A DNA stretch of 38,433 nt, taken from assembly GCA_022827025.1 (NCBI GenBank), contig JAJDTT010000209.1, positions 1-38,433 of the forward strand. The letters run 5' to 3'. Numbering within the stretch: the first letter of the stretch is position 1; every line of letters starts with the position of its first letter. Positions 15,576 through 24,649 of the stretch are shown here, one piece after another. The notes under the pieces are model-generated. The model made no database searches, had not been told where the DNA came from, and saw nothing but the letters and a program-made list of their open reading frames with translations. Source of the stretch: Acidobacteriota bacterium. Its GTDB lineage: Bacteria > Acidobacteriota > UBA6911 > RPQK01 > JAJDTT01. The translations under genes were made by a program, and so were the position numbers.

Positions 15576-16607
15576 CTACCGTCCGATCAGGGACTTTCGG
15601 AGTTCCGCCAGTTCCTTCTGAAGCCGCTTGACCGTCTTGACCAGCTCGGGGAACCGGTGCATCAGGATGTAGTTCCGTTTCCACAGGGTGGTGTCCATCT
15701 CCGGTGACCCTGAGACGACGCTTCCCGGGGCAACGTCCCGCCCGATGCCCGTCTGCGCCGTCGCCACGACCCGGTCTCCGATCTTCAGATGGCCGGCCAC
15801 GCCCACCTGACCCGCCAGGGTGACGTGGTTCCCGATGGTGGTGGTGCCTGCGAGTCCGGTCTGGGACGCCAGTATGTTGTGGGAGCCGAGGGTCGAACCG
15901 TGTCCGATCTGGACCAGGTTGTCGACCTTCGTCCCTTTCCCGATCCGGGTCTGGCCCACGGTGCCCCGATCGATGCAGGCGTTGGCGCCCACCTCCACGT
16001 CGTCTTCCAGAATCACCACGCCCGACTGCACCATCTTGAAATAGCTGCCGTCGGCGCGGGGAGCGAAGCCGAATCCGTCGCCTCCGATGACGGCGCCGTT
16101 CTGGAGGATGATCCGGTGGCCCAAGCGGCAGTGCTCGCGGACCACGGCGTTGGAATGGGCCACGAAGTCGTCGCCGATGCGGGTGTGGGGATAGATGACC
16201 ACGTTGGGGTAGATCACGGCGTTGCGACCCATTCTTACCCCGTCGCCGATGACCGCGTGGGCTCCGATGGAGTGGTTCTCTCCCAGTTGGGCGGTCTCGG
16301 CGATGATGGCAGTGGGGTGGATTCCCGGAGTGACGGAAGGCGGACGGTAGAAGAGGGGGATGGCGCGAGCGAATGCCAAGTAGGGATTGTCGCTGAGCAG
16401 GGTCGGGAGCCCGGTATCGGGCGCGTCCCGCGACACGACGATGGCGCCCGCACGGGTCGACGGGATCTTGGAGTAGTACTTGGGATTGGACACGAAGGTG
16501 AGCTGTGTCGCCGTCGCCTCTTCGATGCCGGCCACACCGTCGATCTCGGTTTCAGGCGGTCCCCGGAGCTCGCAGTTCAGTTCCCCGGCGAGATCTCCAA
16601 GCTTCAT
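15576..16607 (-). CDS. lpxD: UDP-3-O-acylglucosamine N-acyltransferase
   Basis: A 343-residue cytoplasmic enzyme of lipid A synthesis that adds the second 3-hydroxyacyl chain to UDP-3-O-acylglucosamine from acyl-ACP. Residues 1-100 form the uridine-binding domain (LTFVSNPKYYSKI). From about 105 to 290 run left-handed beta-helix hexapeptide repeats (IGDGVRMGRNAVIYPNVVIYP, IGKGTKVDNLVQIGHG). His236 in QIGHGST aligns with the catalytic histidine. The C-terminal helix (RFPELVKTVKRLQKELAELRK) fits the trimer. GGAG lies about ten bases before the ATG. It is divergent from murJ across 109 bp. A partial decayed copy lies at 14756-14948. It indicates a Gram-negative outer membrane with lipid A. Confidence 0.96.
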   Translation of the reverse strand: MKLGDLAGELNCELRGPPETEIDGVAGIEEATATQLTFVSNPKYYSKIPSTRAGAIVVSRDAPDTGLPTLLSDNPYLAFARAIPLFYRPPSVTPGIHPTAIIAETAQLGENHSIGAHAVIGDGVRMGRNAVIYPNVVIYPHTRIGDDFVAHSNAVVREHCRLGHRIILQNGAVIGGDGFGFAPRADGSYFKMVQSGVVILEDDVEVGANACIDRGTVGQTRIGKGTKVDNLVQIGHGSTLGSHNILASQTGLAGTTTIGNHVTLAGQVGVAGHLKIGDRVVATAQTGIGRDVAPGSVVSGSPEMDTTLWKRNYILMHRFPELVKTVKRLQKELAELRKSLIGR

Positions 16608-16716
16608 TCCGGACTCCGTGCTTCCCGACGTACGGGTCAGATGAGAATGATAGCGTAACCACGGGTCGGCGCGTTTTTGATGCCGGTTTCGATTCCCTCA
16701 ATCAAGTGACCGCGGG

Positions 16717-18324
16717 ATGGTCCAAGCCGACAATCAGGAGTCCCAACGGAGGATTCGGTCGACTCGCGCCGCCCGGAGCATCAGCGCCGCCGTTCTGCTC
16801 AGCCGGATTCTGGGTCTGGTCCGGGACCGGTTCTTCGCCCGGCTCTTCGGGGCCGGCGCCTTCATGGACGCCTACAACGTGGCGTTCCGGATCCCCAATC
16901 TCTTCCGCGACCTCGTCGCCGAAGGAGCGTTGAGCTCGGCGTTCGTCCCCACCTTCACGGAGGTCCTGCGCAAGCAGGGCAAGGAAGAGGCGTGGCGGCT
17001 GGCCAATCTGGTGATCAGCGCTCTGCTCTTCCTCCTGGGGTTGCTGGCAGTGGCATTCTTCGTCCTGTCCGACTATTGGGTCTATCTGCTGGCGGCGGGA
17101 TTTGCCAACGATCCGGGCAAGCTCGAGGTCACTTCCAACCTGGTTCGGATCCTGTCCCCCTTCCTGGTATTCGTCTCCGTGGCCTCGATCCTGATGGGGA
17201 TGCTGAACGCGCTGAATCGCTACTTCGTCCCCGCGCTCGCCCCGGCGCTGTTCAACCTGGTCCTGATTGCCTTCTGTATTTTCGTCGTCCCCTGGTTCGA
17301 GTACGAAGGGATCCTGGCCGTCTATGCCGTAGCTCTGGGCGCCCTGGTGGGCGGGGCTCTCCAGTGCGCCGTCCAGCTCCCCCTCCTCTACCGGCGGGGA
17401 TACCGCTTCCGTTTGGGTCTCGACTTCCGCCACCCGGCGTTGCGCCGGATCGGACGCCTGGTGGCGCCAGCCCTGCTGGGAGTCAGCGCCCTTCAGATCA
17501 ACGTCCTGATCAACACGCAGTTGGCCTCTCTCTTGGGCGGCGACGGACCCATCTCCTGGCTCAACTACGCGTTCCGCATCATGTACCTGCCCATCGGACT
17601 CTGCGGAGTGGCGGTGGGCGTGGTGAATCTTCGCGAGGTGTCGGTCTCGGCCGCCCGGGAAGAATGGGACGGGCTGAAGGCCATGGTGGCCCATTCGGTC
17701 AAGACCGTTTCCCTGATCGCCCTGCCCGCCGGTGTCGGGCTCCTGATCCTGGCCGGACCCATCGTCCGCCTGCTCTTCGAAACCGGCGAGTTCACCGCCG
17801 ATGCCACCCGGAGGACCGCCGCCGCCTTGATCTGCTACTCCTTCGGCCTGTTCGCCTACAGTTGCATCAAGGTCTACGCTCCCACCTTCTATGCCCTGGG
17901 GGACACCCGAACGCCGGTGCGGAGCAGCTTGATCGCCGTCGCCACCAACCTGGCGGTGAACCTGATCCTGATCTGGCAGCTTCCCCCCGCCCACAAGTAT
18001 CTGGGGCTGGCTCTGGGGACGGCCGCTTCGGTCTGGGTGAACCTGGCGCTGCTGGTCCGGTCGTTCGGGCGCCGGGTGGGGTCTTCCGCGGACCATCGAG
18101 TCGGTTCCACGCTGGCCAGGAACCTGGTGTCGTCGGTCCTCATGGGGATCCTGGTCCTGTTCCTGGCGGATTACCTCCAGTTGGATCGGGCCAGAAGCAC
18201 CTGGCTGGGGGAGGCCGCGGTGCTCTTCGGGTGCATCGGGGCCGGAGGCCTGTTCTATTTTGGCTGTTGCCGCCTCCTGGGCGTCGAGGAGGTCGGGCAC
18301 CTTTTTGCCCGAATGCGAAAATGA
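16717..18324 (+). CDS. murJ: Lipid II flippase MurJ (MviN family)
   Basis: A 535-residue membrane protein of the MOP superfamily that flips lipid II across the inner membrane for peptidoglycan synthesis. The N-terminal signature is clear: ISAAVLLSRILGLVRDRFFARLFGAGAFMDAYNVAFRIPNLFRDLVAEGALSSAFVPTF. About 14 hydrophobic segments follow. Arginines and acidic residues needed for transport in the family (for example in SRILGLVRD) are present. The Shine-Dalgarno sequence is weak (GCGGG). Its stop overlaps the start of the tyrosine recombinase gene as ATGA, so the two are translationally coupled. Confidence 0.95.
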   Translation: MVQADNQESQRRIRSTRAARSISAAVLLSRILGLVRDRFFARLFGAGAFMDAYNVAFRIPNLFRDLVAEGALSSAFVPTFTEVLRKQGKEEAWRLANLVISALLFLLGLLAVAFFVLSDYWVYLLAAGFANDPGKLEVTSNLVRILSPFLVFVSVASILMGMLNALNRYFVPALAPALFNLVLIAFCIFVVPWFEYEGILAVYAVALGALVGGALQCAVQLPLLYRRGYRFRLGLDFRHPALRRIGRLVAPALLGVSALQINVLINTQLASLLGGDGPISWLNYAFRIMYLPIGLCGVAVGVVNLREVSVSAAREEWDGLKAMVAHSVKTVSLIALPAGVGLLILAGPIVRLLFETGEFTADATRRTAAALICYSFGLFAYSCIKVYAPTFYALGDTRTPVRSSLIAVATNLAVNLILIWQLPPAHKYLGLALGTAASVWVNLALLVRSFGRRVGSSADHRVGSTLARNLVSSVLMGILVLFLADYLQLDRARSTWLGEAAVLFGCIGAGGLFYFGCCRLLGVEEVGHLFARMRK

Positions 18325-19220
18325 CGGAAGAGATGCGCCGCCGGGCCTTCGAGAGCTACGTCGACTACCTGGTCGTGGAGCGGGGACTCTCGCCCAACAC
18401 GGTCGAGGCCTATCGGCGGGACCTTCTGGAATTCCTGGCTTTCCTGGAAGACCGTGAAGTGGAGTTGAACCAGGCCGAGAGGCACGACCTGTTCGATTTT
18501 GTGCGCCGCCTTCACCAGCGGCTCTCGGTCTCCTCCATCATGCGGAAGATCGTCAGTCTTCGTTCCTTCTACCGCTTTCTTCTCTTGGACGGTTACGTGG
18601 GGAAGGATCCCACCGAGACCCTGGAGTCGCCCAAGCTCTGGAGACGACTGCCGGTCTACCTGGAACCGGAGGAGGTGGAGCGGCTCCTGGAAGGTCCGGA
18701 CCTCTCCACCCCTCTCGGCCTGCGGGATCGAACCATGCTGGAGGTTCTCTATGCCACGGGACTGCGGGTCACGGAATTGGTGCAGATGCGGGTTCGCGAG
18801 GTGAGTCTGGAGGCGGGCTTCTTGAGGACCATGGGGAAGGGAAGCAAGGAGCGGCTGGTTCCGCTGGGGGACGAGGCCGCCGAGTTCGTGGACGCCTATC
18901 AGAAAGAGTCGAGACCCTATTTTCTTCGCAAGCGATTCTCGAGTCCCTTCCTCTTCCTGACCCGGCGGGGAGGGCCCATGACCCGTCAGAATTTCTGGAA
19001 ATTGACCCTGAACTACGGCAGGAAGGCGGGAATTGACGGCAAGCTGAGCCCTCACGTGCTTCGCCACAGCTTCGCCACCCACCTGCTGGAAAATGGCGCC
19101 GACTTGAGGGCGGTCCAGGTGATGCTGGGACATGCCGACATCTCCACCACGCAGATCTATACCCATGTGAGCCGGGAGCGCCTGAAGAAGGTCTACAGCA
19201 AGTTCCACCCCCGGGCGTGA
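18321..19220 (+). CDS. xerD: Tyrosine recombinase XerC/XerD type
   Basis: A 299-residue site-specific recombinase that resolves chromosome dimers at dif with a partner Xer protein. The N-terminal SAM-like core-binding domain (YVDYLVVERGLSPNTVEAYRRDL) is followed by the catalytic domain. The full active set is visible: Arg149 (ATGLRVTEL), Lys176 (GKGSKERLVP), His245 and Arg248 (HVLRHSFATHL), His271 (LGHADISTTQ) and Tyr280 (QIYTHV). I start at the ATG at 18321 overlapping the murJ stop. The same frame stays open far upstream within murJ, but that part is not coding. Length and completeness favour a housekeeping Xer protein over a mobile-element integrase. XerC versus XerD is not decided. Confidence 0.92.
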   Translation: MTEEMRRRAFESYVDYLVVERGLSPNTVEAYRRDLLEFLAFLEDREVELNQAERHDLFDFVRRLHQRLSVSSIMRKIVSLRSFYRFLLLDGYVGKDPTETLESPKLWRRLPVYLEPEEVERLLEGPDLSTPLGLRDRTMLEVLYATGLRVTELVQMRVREVSLEAGFLRTMGKGSKERLVPLGDEAAEFVDAYQKESRPYFLRKRFSSPFLFLTRRGGPMTRQNFWKLTLNYGRKAGIDGKLSPHVLRHSFATHLLENGADLRAVQVMLGHADISTTQIYTHVSRERLKKVYSKFHPRA

Positions 19221-19285
19221 TTGAGTCTCACGGACCACGTACCATGGCGGGACCACCGCATCTTGGCGGGAAAGGAACCTGATCT

Positions 19286-19825
19286 ATGCGAAACCTCTGC
19301 TTCCAGCCTTTGCACACCTCTCTGGGCACCTTTCTCCTGGCCGCATCCGATCAGGGACTCTGCCGGTTGCACCTTCCCGGCGAAGCCGATTGGTCCGGAT
19401 GGTTCGAAAAGCATACCGGGGGGCCTGCGTCTCCGGGTTGGAACCCTGTTCTGCGGCGTGCCGCGTCGCAGTTGGAGCAGTTTCTGGCGGGAGAGCGGCG
19501 GGATTTCGACCTGGCGCTGGACCTGAGGGGAACGCCCTTCCAGATGGGGGTCTGGAACCAACTCCGATCCATCCCCTTCGGTGAGACGCGAAGCTATGCG
19601 CAGGTGGCGGCCGGGATCGGGCGTCCCAGGTCGTCCCGGGCGGTGGGCGCGGCGACCGGCCGCAATCCCATTCCGGTCGTGGTTCCCTGCCACCGCGTCA
19701 TCGGCTCCAATGGGCGCCTGGTGGGTTACGCTGGCGGTCTGGGACTGAAGCGGCGGCTGCTGGAGTTGGAAGGCGTCCTCGTTCCGGGTCAGGCCTCAAA
19801 GGGAAACGGGGCCGACCCTCCCTGA
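19286..19825 (+). CDS. ogt: Methylated-DNA--protein-cysteine methyltransferase
   Basis: A 179-residue suicide DNA-repair enzyme that removes alkyl groups from O6-alkylguanine. The active-site motif VVPCHRV carries the acceptor Cys135. GTPFQMGVWNQLRSIPFGETRSYAQVA and the arginine-finger region RPRSSRAVGAATGRNP are typical, as is the end GYAGGLGLKRRLLELE. The N-terminal domain (19-80) is the variable ribonuclease-H-like part. The start ATG has AAAGGA about 11 bases upstream. It follows xerD by 65 bp and converges with the ceramidase-like gene. Confidence 0.94.
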   Translation: MRNLCFQPLHTSLGTFLLAASDQGLCRLHLPGEADWSGWFEKHTGGPASPGWNPVLRRAASQLEQFLAGERRDFDLALDLRGTPFQMGVWNQLRSIPFGETRSYAQVAAGIGRPRSSRAVGAATGRNPIPVVVPCHRVIGSNGRLVGYAGGLGLKRRLLELEGVLVPGQASKGNGADPP

Positions 19826-19833
19826 AGGTCGGC
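19811..19833. terminator. Hairpin at the end of ogt, between convergent genes
   Basis: GCCGACC (19811-19817) pairs with GGTCGGC (19827-19833) across nine bases, enclosing the ogt stop codon and ending four bases before the stop of the convergent ceramidase-like gene. No strong T-run follows on either strand. It could serve both genes as an imperfect terminator. Confidence 0.35.
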
Positions 19834-19837
19834 GTCA

Positions 19838-21217
19838 TCACTCCTCATCGTCCTGCGCCGGCGCCGGCACAGCCGGGTCATCGGTCAAACGCCCCAACAT
19901 TTCATAGATTCGGATGAGGCAGTGATCCACGATCCGTTCGCCTGCGCCCGGTTCGATCCGGGCCCAGATATTCTTTGCTCCATGGCCGCCTTCGGTGGCC
20001 GCGCGAATGGTGGGGAAGTAGCTGAAAAAGCCGTTCGCAAACCCCAGAAAGAAACTGTCGGCGACCGGAGACCGCTCGCGCCAGTTCATTTGGAACTCGA
20101 TAAAGGGTTCGCCCGGCATCCCCATGAATGCGATCTCCTTGTTGATGAGAACGGTGGTGACGGGCACCTGCTTTTCCGGCTTGATCTCGGGCAGATAGTA
20201 CGGGCGGAGTTCGGGTTCCACACTCTCCTCAAAGGCTTTCATGTACTTCTCCACGTCCCAACGAAAACCGAACGTCAGCCAGTCTTCGGAGAAATCGAGG
20301 CTCGCTTCAGGGGACGGTTCGGTCCGGATCTTCCGGGCCACGCGAACGGCTTCCTTGCCTAGCGTTTCGCCGCTCCACTCCATCCTCGCGACCGGGTCTT
20401 CTTCGAGAGGAACGCCCGTGTAATAGGTGTCGATGTCGCCGGCGCCGCCGTTCAGGAAGAAAGCCATGGTCTGCGGGCCGAAAGCCTGTTCGATGGTATT
20501 GCACATGACGCCAGGGAAATCGGCCGAGTACTGCTTGAGGTTTGCCATCACCACCACGGGGTGGCAGGCGTAGTTCACCAGAACGGCCAGCGGCTTGCGG
20601 TTCCCGGTGTCTATGCGCAGGACCGCAACCGTGGGATCGAAGGGAGCCGTAGGAATCTTGGTCGGGTTCCTGAACATCATGGTCACGGTGCCGTCCGGGT
20701 TCAGTTTTCTCCGGTTGTGGCCGATGTAGGCGACTCCGTAACCCGTACCCAACCATGCCTCTGCCGCCTGCCGGTGAGCTTGTTCAGTGGCTTTTGCGAT
20801 TTTCGCGACGGCGTCCTCTTGCCAGGCCACCATGCCGGTCAAGGGATGGTTCTCATTGATGGGAATAATGGGAGCGGAGTGAGTGTGGGTCGCAACCATG
20901 AGCACAAAGGAGATTCCGCTTGATTCCTTGACTTCCCGACGCAGACGATCCATCAAGGGTGCCTGGAAGACCCGGCAGAGATCGACTGTGATCAGTGCCA
21001 GCCGCTTTTGGTCGACCTCCAGCACCAGGACGCGTGCGTACAGCGGATCATGGGCTCCGGTTGCCAGCGTAGTCCCGGAACCGAGCATGTATTTTCCCGG
21101 AGCCGGAGTAATATCAACTTTGGCCACCCCGGCCCTCAGGCCGGAACCATGCACCCAAGGGCTCACCGTCAGGCCCAACAGACAAATGCCAAAGCCAACC
21201 TTTTTCAGATTCGTCAT
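19838..21217 (-). CDS. Exported neutral/alkaline ceramidase-like protein lacking the usual serine
   Basis: A 459-residue protein with a Sec signal peptide (residues 1-24). It has the N-terminal VAKVDITPAPGKYMLG segment and the zinc motif ATHTHSAP (His111, His113) of neutral/alkaline non-lysosomal ceramidases. A further conserved His is likely at 219 (YACHPVV). At the position of the family's nucleophilic serine (GDVSPN-type motif) it reads GAGDIDTYY, with Asp263. The paralogue at 34331 has GNISP there. It may therefore hydrolyse something other than the amide of ceramide, or use metal-activated water. The ATG directly follows the TPR gene's stop with no spacer and no Shine-Dalgarno sequence, so translation is probably coupled. 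The tail is acidic. Confidence 0.82.
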   Translation of the reverse strand: MTNLKKVGFGICLLGLTVSPWVHGSGLRAGVAKVDITPAPGKYMLGSGTTLATGAHDPLYARVLVLEVDQKRLALITVDLCRVFQAPLMDRLRREVKESSGISFVLMVATHTHSAPIIPINENHPLTGMVAWQEDAVAKIAKATEQAHRQAAEAWLGTGYGVAYIGHNRRKLNPDGTVTMMFRNPTKIPTAPFDPTVAVLRIDTGNRKPLAVLVNYACHPVVVMANLKQYSADFPGVMCNTIEQAFGPQTMAFFLNGGAGDIDTYYTGVPLEEDPVARMEWSGETLGKEAVRVARKIRTEPSPEASLDFSEDWLTFGFRWDVEKYMKAFEESVEPELRPYYLPEIKPEKQVPVTTVLINKEIAFMGMPGEPFIEFQMNWRERSPVADSFFLGFANGFFSYFPTIRAATEGGHGAKNIWARIEPGAGERIVDHCLIRIYEMLGRLTDDPAVPAPAQDDEE

Positions 21218-22360
21218 TTATTGAGGCTTTTCTTGAAGACCACTCTCGATGGCGAGATGTTTTTCCCGCCTCATTTTCTGTTGAATCGCCTCGAAGCGCT
21301 GAAGTTCCTCCAGGGCTTTTCCCACGTTTCCCAATTTCTTGTAGATCTGGGCTAACTGATAGTGGGGAGCGGGTTTATCGGGGTCCAGGGCGATCGCCCT
21401 TTCCATGGCTGCTGCTGCCTCCTCCCAACGCCCCTTGCCGGCGTACGCCTTCGAGAGTTCCATATAGGCTTGGGGGAGCTGGTCGTTGACACGCAACACC
21501 TTGTTGAGATGCAGAATCGCCTCGTCAAACGCCTGCTCCATATTCTTGATGACAGCCAGGTTCAGACGCGCGATCGGAAGGTCCGATTCCAATTCGAGCG
21601 CCTTCTCAAGGTAGGGTCGGCCTGCTTCGTACAGCCCTTTCTCCAGATATAGAATCCCCACCGCCTGGTTGAGTCCAGCCGCATTCGGGTCAAGGGCAAG
21701 TGCTTTGTGGTATTCGCTCAGGGCCTCCTCCGGACGGCCCTGGAAAACGTATGCCTCAGCCCGCACCTGATGGGTTCGGGCGGAGCCGGAGTCGAGTTTG
21801 CGGAGTCGTTCGTAAATTTGCTCGAACTCGGCGAACTTCCTGGTGTTGAGGTAGGCCTGCGCCAGCATGTGCAGGACCGGGACATGGCCGGGATCTTTTC
21901 GGGTCACCTCCTGGAGCAATTCGATCGCCTCACCGAAACGGTTCAGCGCCAGATAAGATCCCGCCAGGCACAGTTGAAGGCTGATGTCCCCGGGACGAGC
22001 GGCGATGGCCCGCCCGAGGGGACCGAGTGCTTTCTCGTATTCGTAGAGAAGATAGTAATCGAGGCCCAGAAAAAGGTTCGCCTCGACACGGTCGGGATCG
22101 AGCTGCAGCGTTTTTTCGAAGGACCCTGTGGCCGCTTCATATTTGCCCTGAAAGTGACGGGCAAGACCCAGCCCGTAATTGGCATCGGCCCTTTCGGGAG
22201 ACAGCCTCAATATGGCCAGGTAGGCCTGCTCGGCTGAAACCCAATCCTGGATTTTTGCCGCCTCGGAAGCCTGTTGGTAGTATTGCCGGAGCTTTTGCTG
22301 CTGGGGTGGGGTCTGAAGACCGTAGAGCAGGAGCCCCGAAAGCAAGAGGCCAACCAGCAT
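21218..22360 (-). CDS. Exported TPR-repeat protein
   Basis: A 380-residue protein. An N-terminal hydrophobic stretch (MLVGLLLSGLLLYGL) is a signal or anchor. From about residue 25 to 360 it consists of roughly ten tetratricopeptide repeats, for example ADANYGLGLARHFQGKYEAATGSFEKTLQLDPD and AGLNQAVGILYLEKGLYEAGRPYLEKALELESD. TPR solenoids bind partner proteins; no enzyme motif is present. Its stop abuts the start of the ceramidase-like gene, so the two products are likely made together and may interact. The upstream 240 bp (22361-22600) to the divergent CocE-type gene contains no other gene. Confidence 0.88.
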   Translation of the reverse strand: MLVGLLLSGLLLYGLQTPPQQQKLRQYYQQASEAAKIQDWVSAEQAYLAILRLSPERADANYGLGLARHFQGKYEAATGSFEKTLQLDPDRVEANLFLGLDYYLLYEYEKALGPLGRAIAARPGDISLQLCLAGSYLALNRFGEAIELLQEVTRKDPGHVPVLHMLAQAYLNTRKFAEFEQIYERLRKLDSGSARTHQVRAEAYVFQGRPEEALSEYHKALALDPNAAGLNQAVGILYLEKGLYEAGRPYLEKALELESDLPIARLNLAVIKNMEQAFDEAILHLNKVLRVNDQLPQAYMELSKAYAGKGRWEEAAAAMERAIALDPDKPAPHYQLAQIYKKLGNVGKALEELQRFEAIQQKMRREKHLAIESGLQEKPQ

Positions 22361-22600
22361 TGCAGGAAAAACCTACCAAGTCCGGCAGTCGGCATTCAAG
22401 TTCGAGTCGGGAGAGAAGCACATTTAGGAGTCCGCGCGGTAGAAATGATCGTAGCGAGAAAGTGTAGAATCGAGGCCAGATTTTCACGATTTTGAGGTGC
22501 ATAGTTGTTCTATTCGCCGAGAGATCGCACGAATATGGACCGATTCTATGCTTTCGCAGTAGATTAATTTCTGCCGCGGAGGCTCCCAGGAGGCCCCTCC

Positions 22601-24649
22601 ATGGTGCGAACCAATTCACGGGGCGGGGACCGCTCCCAGTCTCAATGCCAGGTGAAAATCCTCTACACGCGAGTGCCGATGCGCGACGGAGTGGAGCTGG
22701 GGGTGAAAATAACGCGGCCGGACGCGGAAGGCCGATTCCCGGCGATCATGGAATACAATCCTTACCGTCGCATCAGAAAGCCCTTGGGCGACTATCGGGA
22801 GGAGTACCCCCCGGCCGTTCCCTACCTGGCCGAGCGTGGCTATGTCATTGCCCAATTCGACGTGCGTGGTACGGGCAATTCCAGCGGATGGAGCAAGGAC
22901 ATCTACTCTGCGGACGAGAGGCAGGACGGGTACGACATGGTGGAATGGCTCGCCGCCCAATCCTGGTGCAACGGCAATGTGGGGATGATCGGCAAATCCT
23001 ACAGTGCAGTCGTCCAGTGGCAGGTAGCGGTCCAGGCGCCCCCCCATCTGAAAGCCATCATCGTGCGGTCGGCCAATGACAACGTCTATACGGAGTGGAC
23101 CTATCCGGGCGGTGTCCTTCGCCCCTACATGTTCGACAGCTACTCCGCTCTGATGAACGCCTACAATTTCTCGCCTCCCGACCCGGATATCGTGGGAGAG
23201 AAGTGGAGCGAGATCTGGCAACAGCGCCTGGAAAACAGCCAGCCTTGGGGCATCGGTTACATTTCGAATCAACTGGACGGGCCCTATTGGCAAGACCGGT
23301 CGCTGTCGACCGACTACGGCGCGGTCCAATGTGCCGTTTTCGTCATCGCCGGCTGGTCCGACTGCTATCCCACGGCGCTGTTGCGTGCCTACTCGAAGCT
23401 GAAGGTTCCCCACAAGCGGGCGTTGGTGGGACCCTGGGGGCATTGGTATGGCGAAGAAGAATGCGCCGTGCCCGGCCCCAGGATCGATACCCGTCCGCTT
23501 TACCTGGACTGGTTCGACCACTGGCTCAAAGGGATCGACAATGGGGTGATGGACGAGCCGCCGGTCACGTTTTTCGTCAAGCGGTACAGCCCGCCTTCCG
23601 CGCGCATGCCCTTGGAAGAAAAAGGCTTCTGGCGATCGGAGCGAGAGTGGCCGATCGCCCGGACGCAGCGCACGCCCCTCTACTTTCATTCCCACGGGAA
23701 GATGAGCCCGGAGCCGTGTGAGGCAGCCGTTGAGGAGCGGGACGAGTACCCTTACAACCCTGGCGTGGGAATCACCTCCGGAATCCACTGGGGGGGAGGC
23801 ATCCTGCCCTGGGGAACGCCCATCGACCAGCGCTGGGACGAGGCGTATTCGGTGACCTATACAACGCCTCCACTGGAAGCGGATCTGGAGGTGACGGGGA
23901 CTCCTACGGCGGTCATCTACATCTCCTCCACGGCCGAGGTGGCCTACTTTCGGGTCAAGCTCATCGACGTGGCGCCGGACGGCACTTCCAAACTGGTTCG
24001 CTATGGAGGCTTGAATGCCACCCACCGCGACTCCCACTTCGATCCCGAGCCTCTGACACCCGGGGAAGTGTATGAACTCAAGATCGACCTGAAGACGATG
24101 TCCTATGTTTTCGGGACCGGGCACCGGATTCGCGTGGCCATTGCCAGCGCCGACATCCAGAATGCCTGGCCCACAGCCGAACCTGCCATCAATACGATCC
24201 ATCGAGGCCGCCGCTGTCCGTCACATATCGTCCTGCCCGTGATCCCCGGGCAGAATCCGGAGCTGCCCCAGCCCGATCTGGTGCGATTGTCCAATGCCGA
24301 CCCGCAGGACTTGTCCACACCGGAGGAATACTCGATCACCCACGACCTTGTGAATCAGAAGACCATATTTCGCATTGCTCCGGTGCACGTGCCGGAAGCG
24401 GCCGGTTTTGACCTGCAACAGCATTCCAGCCTCACCGTCTCCACGGTCAATCCTGCCGAGGCGGTCCTGAAGGCCTATTGCGCCTACACCCTCAAGCAGT
24501 TGGGTTCAGACATACGAATAGAGGCCAATGAACTGACCACCAGCGATGAGTCGGCTTTTCGCCACCTGGTGCAGTTGACGATAACGGTCGACGGAAAGCT
24601 CCACTTCAACAAGAGCTGGTCTCATACGGTGCCCCGACTCCTGAACTGA
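22601..24649 (+). CDS. CocE/NonD family serine hydrolase (X-Pro dipeptidyl-peptidase S15-like)
   Basis: A 682-residue alpha/beta hydrolase. The catalytic triad is visible: Ser133 in IGKSYSAVV, Asp254 in GWSDCYP and His281 in GPWGHWYG. The N-terminal strand segment (VPMRDGVELGVKITRP...FPAIMEYNPYR) and DVRGTGNSSG fit the family. The C-terminal jelly-roll domain (LEVTGTPTAVIYISSTAEVAYFRVKLIDVAPDG...) is the galactose-binding-like PepX_C domain. Members cleave esters (cocaine esterase), acylated antibiotics or peptides; the substrate is unknown. No signal peptide is seen. AGGAGG about seven bases upstream supports the ATG. Residues after about 560 extend beyond many CocE proteins. Confidence 0.9.
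   Translation: MVRTNSRGGDRSQSQCQVKILYTRVPMRDGVELGVKITRPDAEGRFPAIMEYNPYRRIRKPLGDYREEYPPAVPYLAERGYVIAQFDVRGTGNSSGWSKDIYSADERQDGYDMVEWLAAQSWCNGNVGMIGKSYSAVVQWQVAVQAPPHLKAIIVRSANDNVYTEWTYPGGVLRPYMFDSYSALMNAYNFSPPDPDIVGEKWSEIWQQRLENSQPWGIGYISNQLDGPYWQDRSLSTDYGAVQCAVFVIAGWSDCYPTALLRAYSKLKVPHKRALVGPWGHWYGEEECAVPGPRIDTRPLYLDWFDHWLKGIDNGVMDEPPVTFFVKRYSPPSARMPLEEKGFWRSEREWPIARTQRTPLYFHSHGKMSPEPCEAAVEERDEYPYNPGVGITSGIHWGGGILPWGTPIDQRWDEAYSVTYTTPPLEADLEVTGTPTAVIYISSTAEVAYFRVKLIDVAPDGTSKLVRYGGLNATHRDSHFDPEPLTPGEVYELKIDLKTMSYVFGTGHRIRVAIASADIQNAWPTAEPAINTIHRGRRCPSHIVLPVIPGQNPELPQPDLVRLSNADPQDLSTPEEYSITHDLVNQKTIFRIAPVHVPEAAGFDLQQHSSLTVSTVNPAEAVLKAYCAYTLKQLGSDIRIEANELTTSDESAFRHLVQLTITVDGKLHFNKSWSHTVPRLLN

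Noticed and set aside
16702-18300. 532-codon minus-strand open frame opposite murJ
   Set aside because: It is antisense to an unmistakable MurJ. The Q/D/G-rich product is the expected reflection of hydrophobic codons.
16992-18320. Apparent 440-codon N-terminal extension of the Xer recombinase inside murJ
   Set aside because: The region is murJ in another frame. The recombinase is full length from the ATG at 18321, which has the classic ATGA overlap.
22465-22548. TAGAATCG and CGATTCTA inverted pair upstream of the CocE-type gene
   Set aside because: Eight-base arms separated by 68 bases are too weakly supported to call a regulatory site.
22616-24202. 528-codon minus-strand frame opposite the CocE-type gene
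   Set aside because: The plus strand carries a full catalytic triad and family domains; the antisense product has none.
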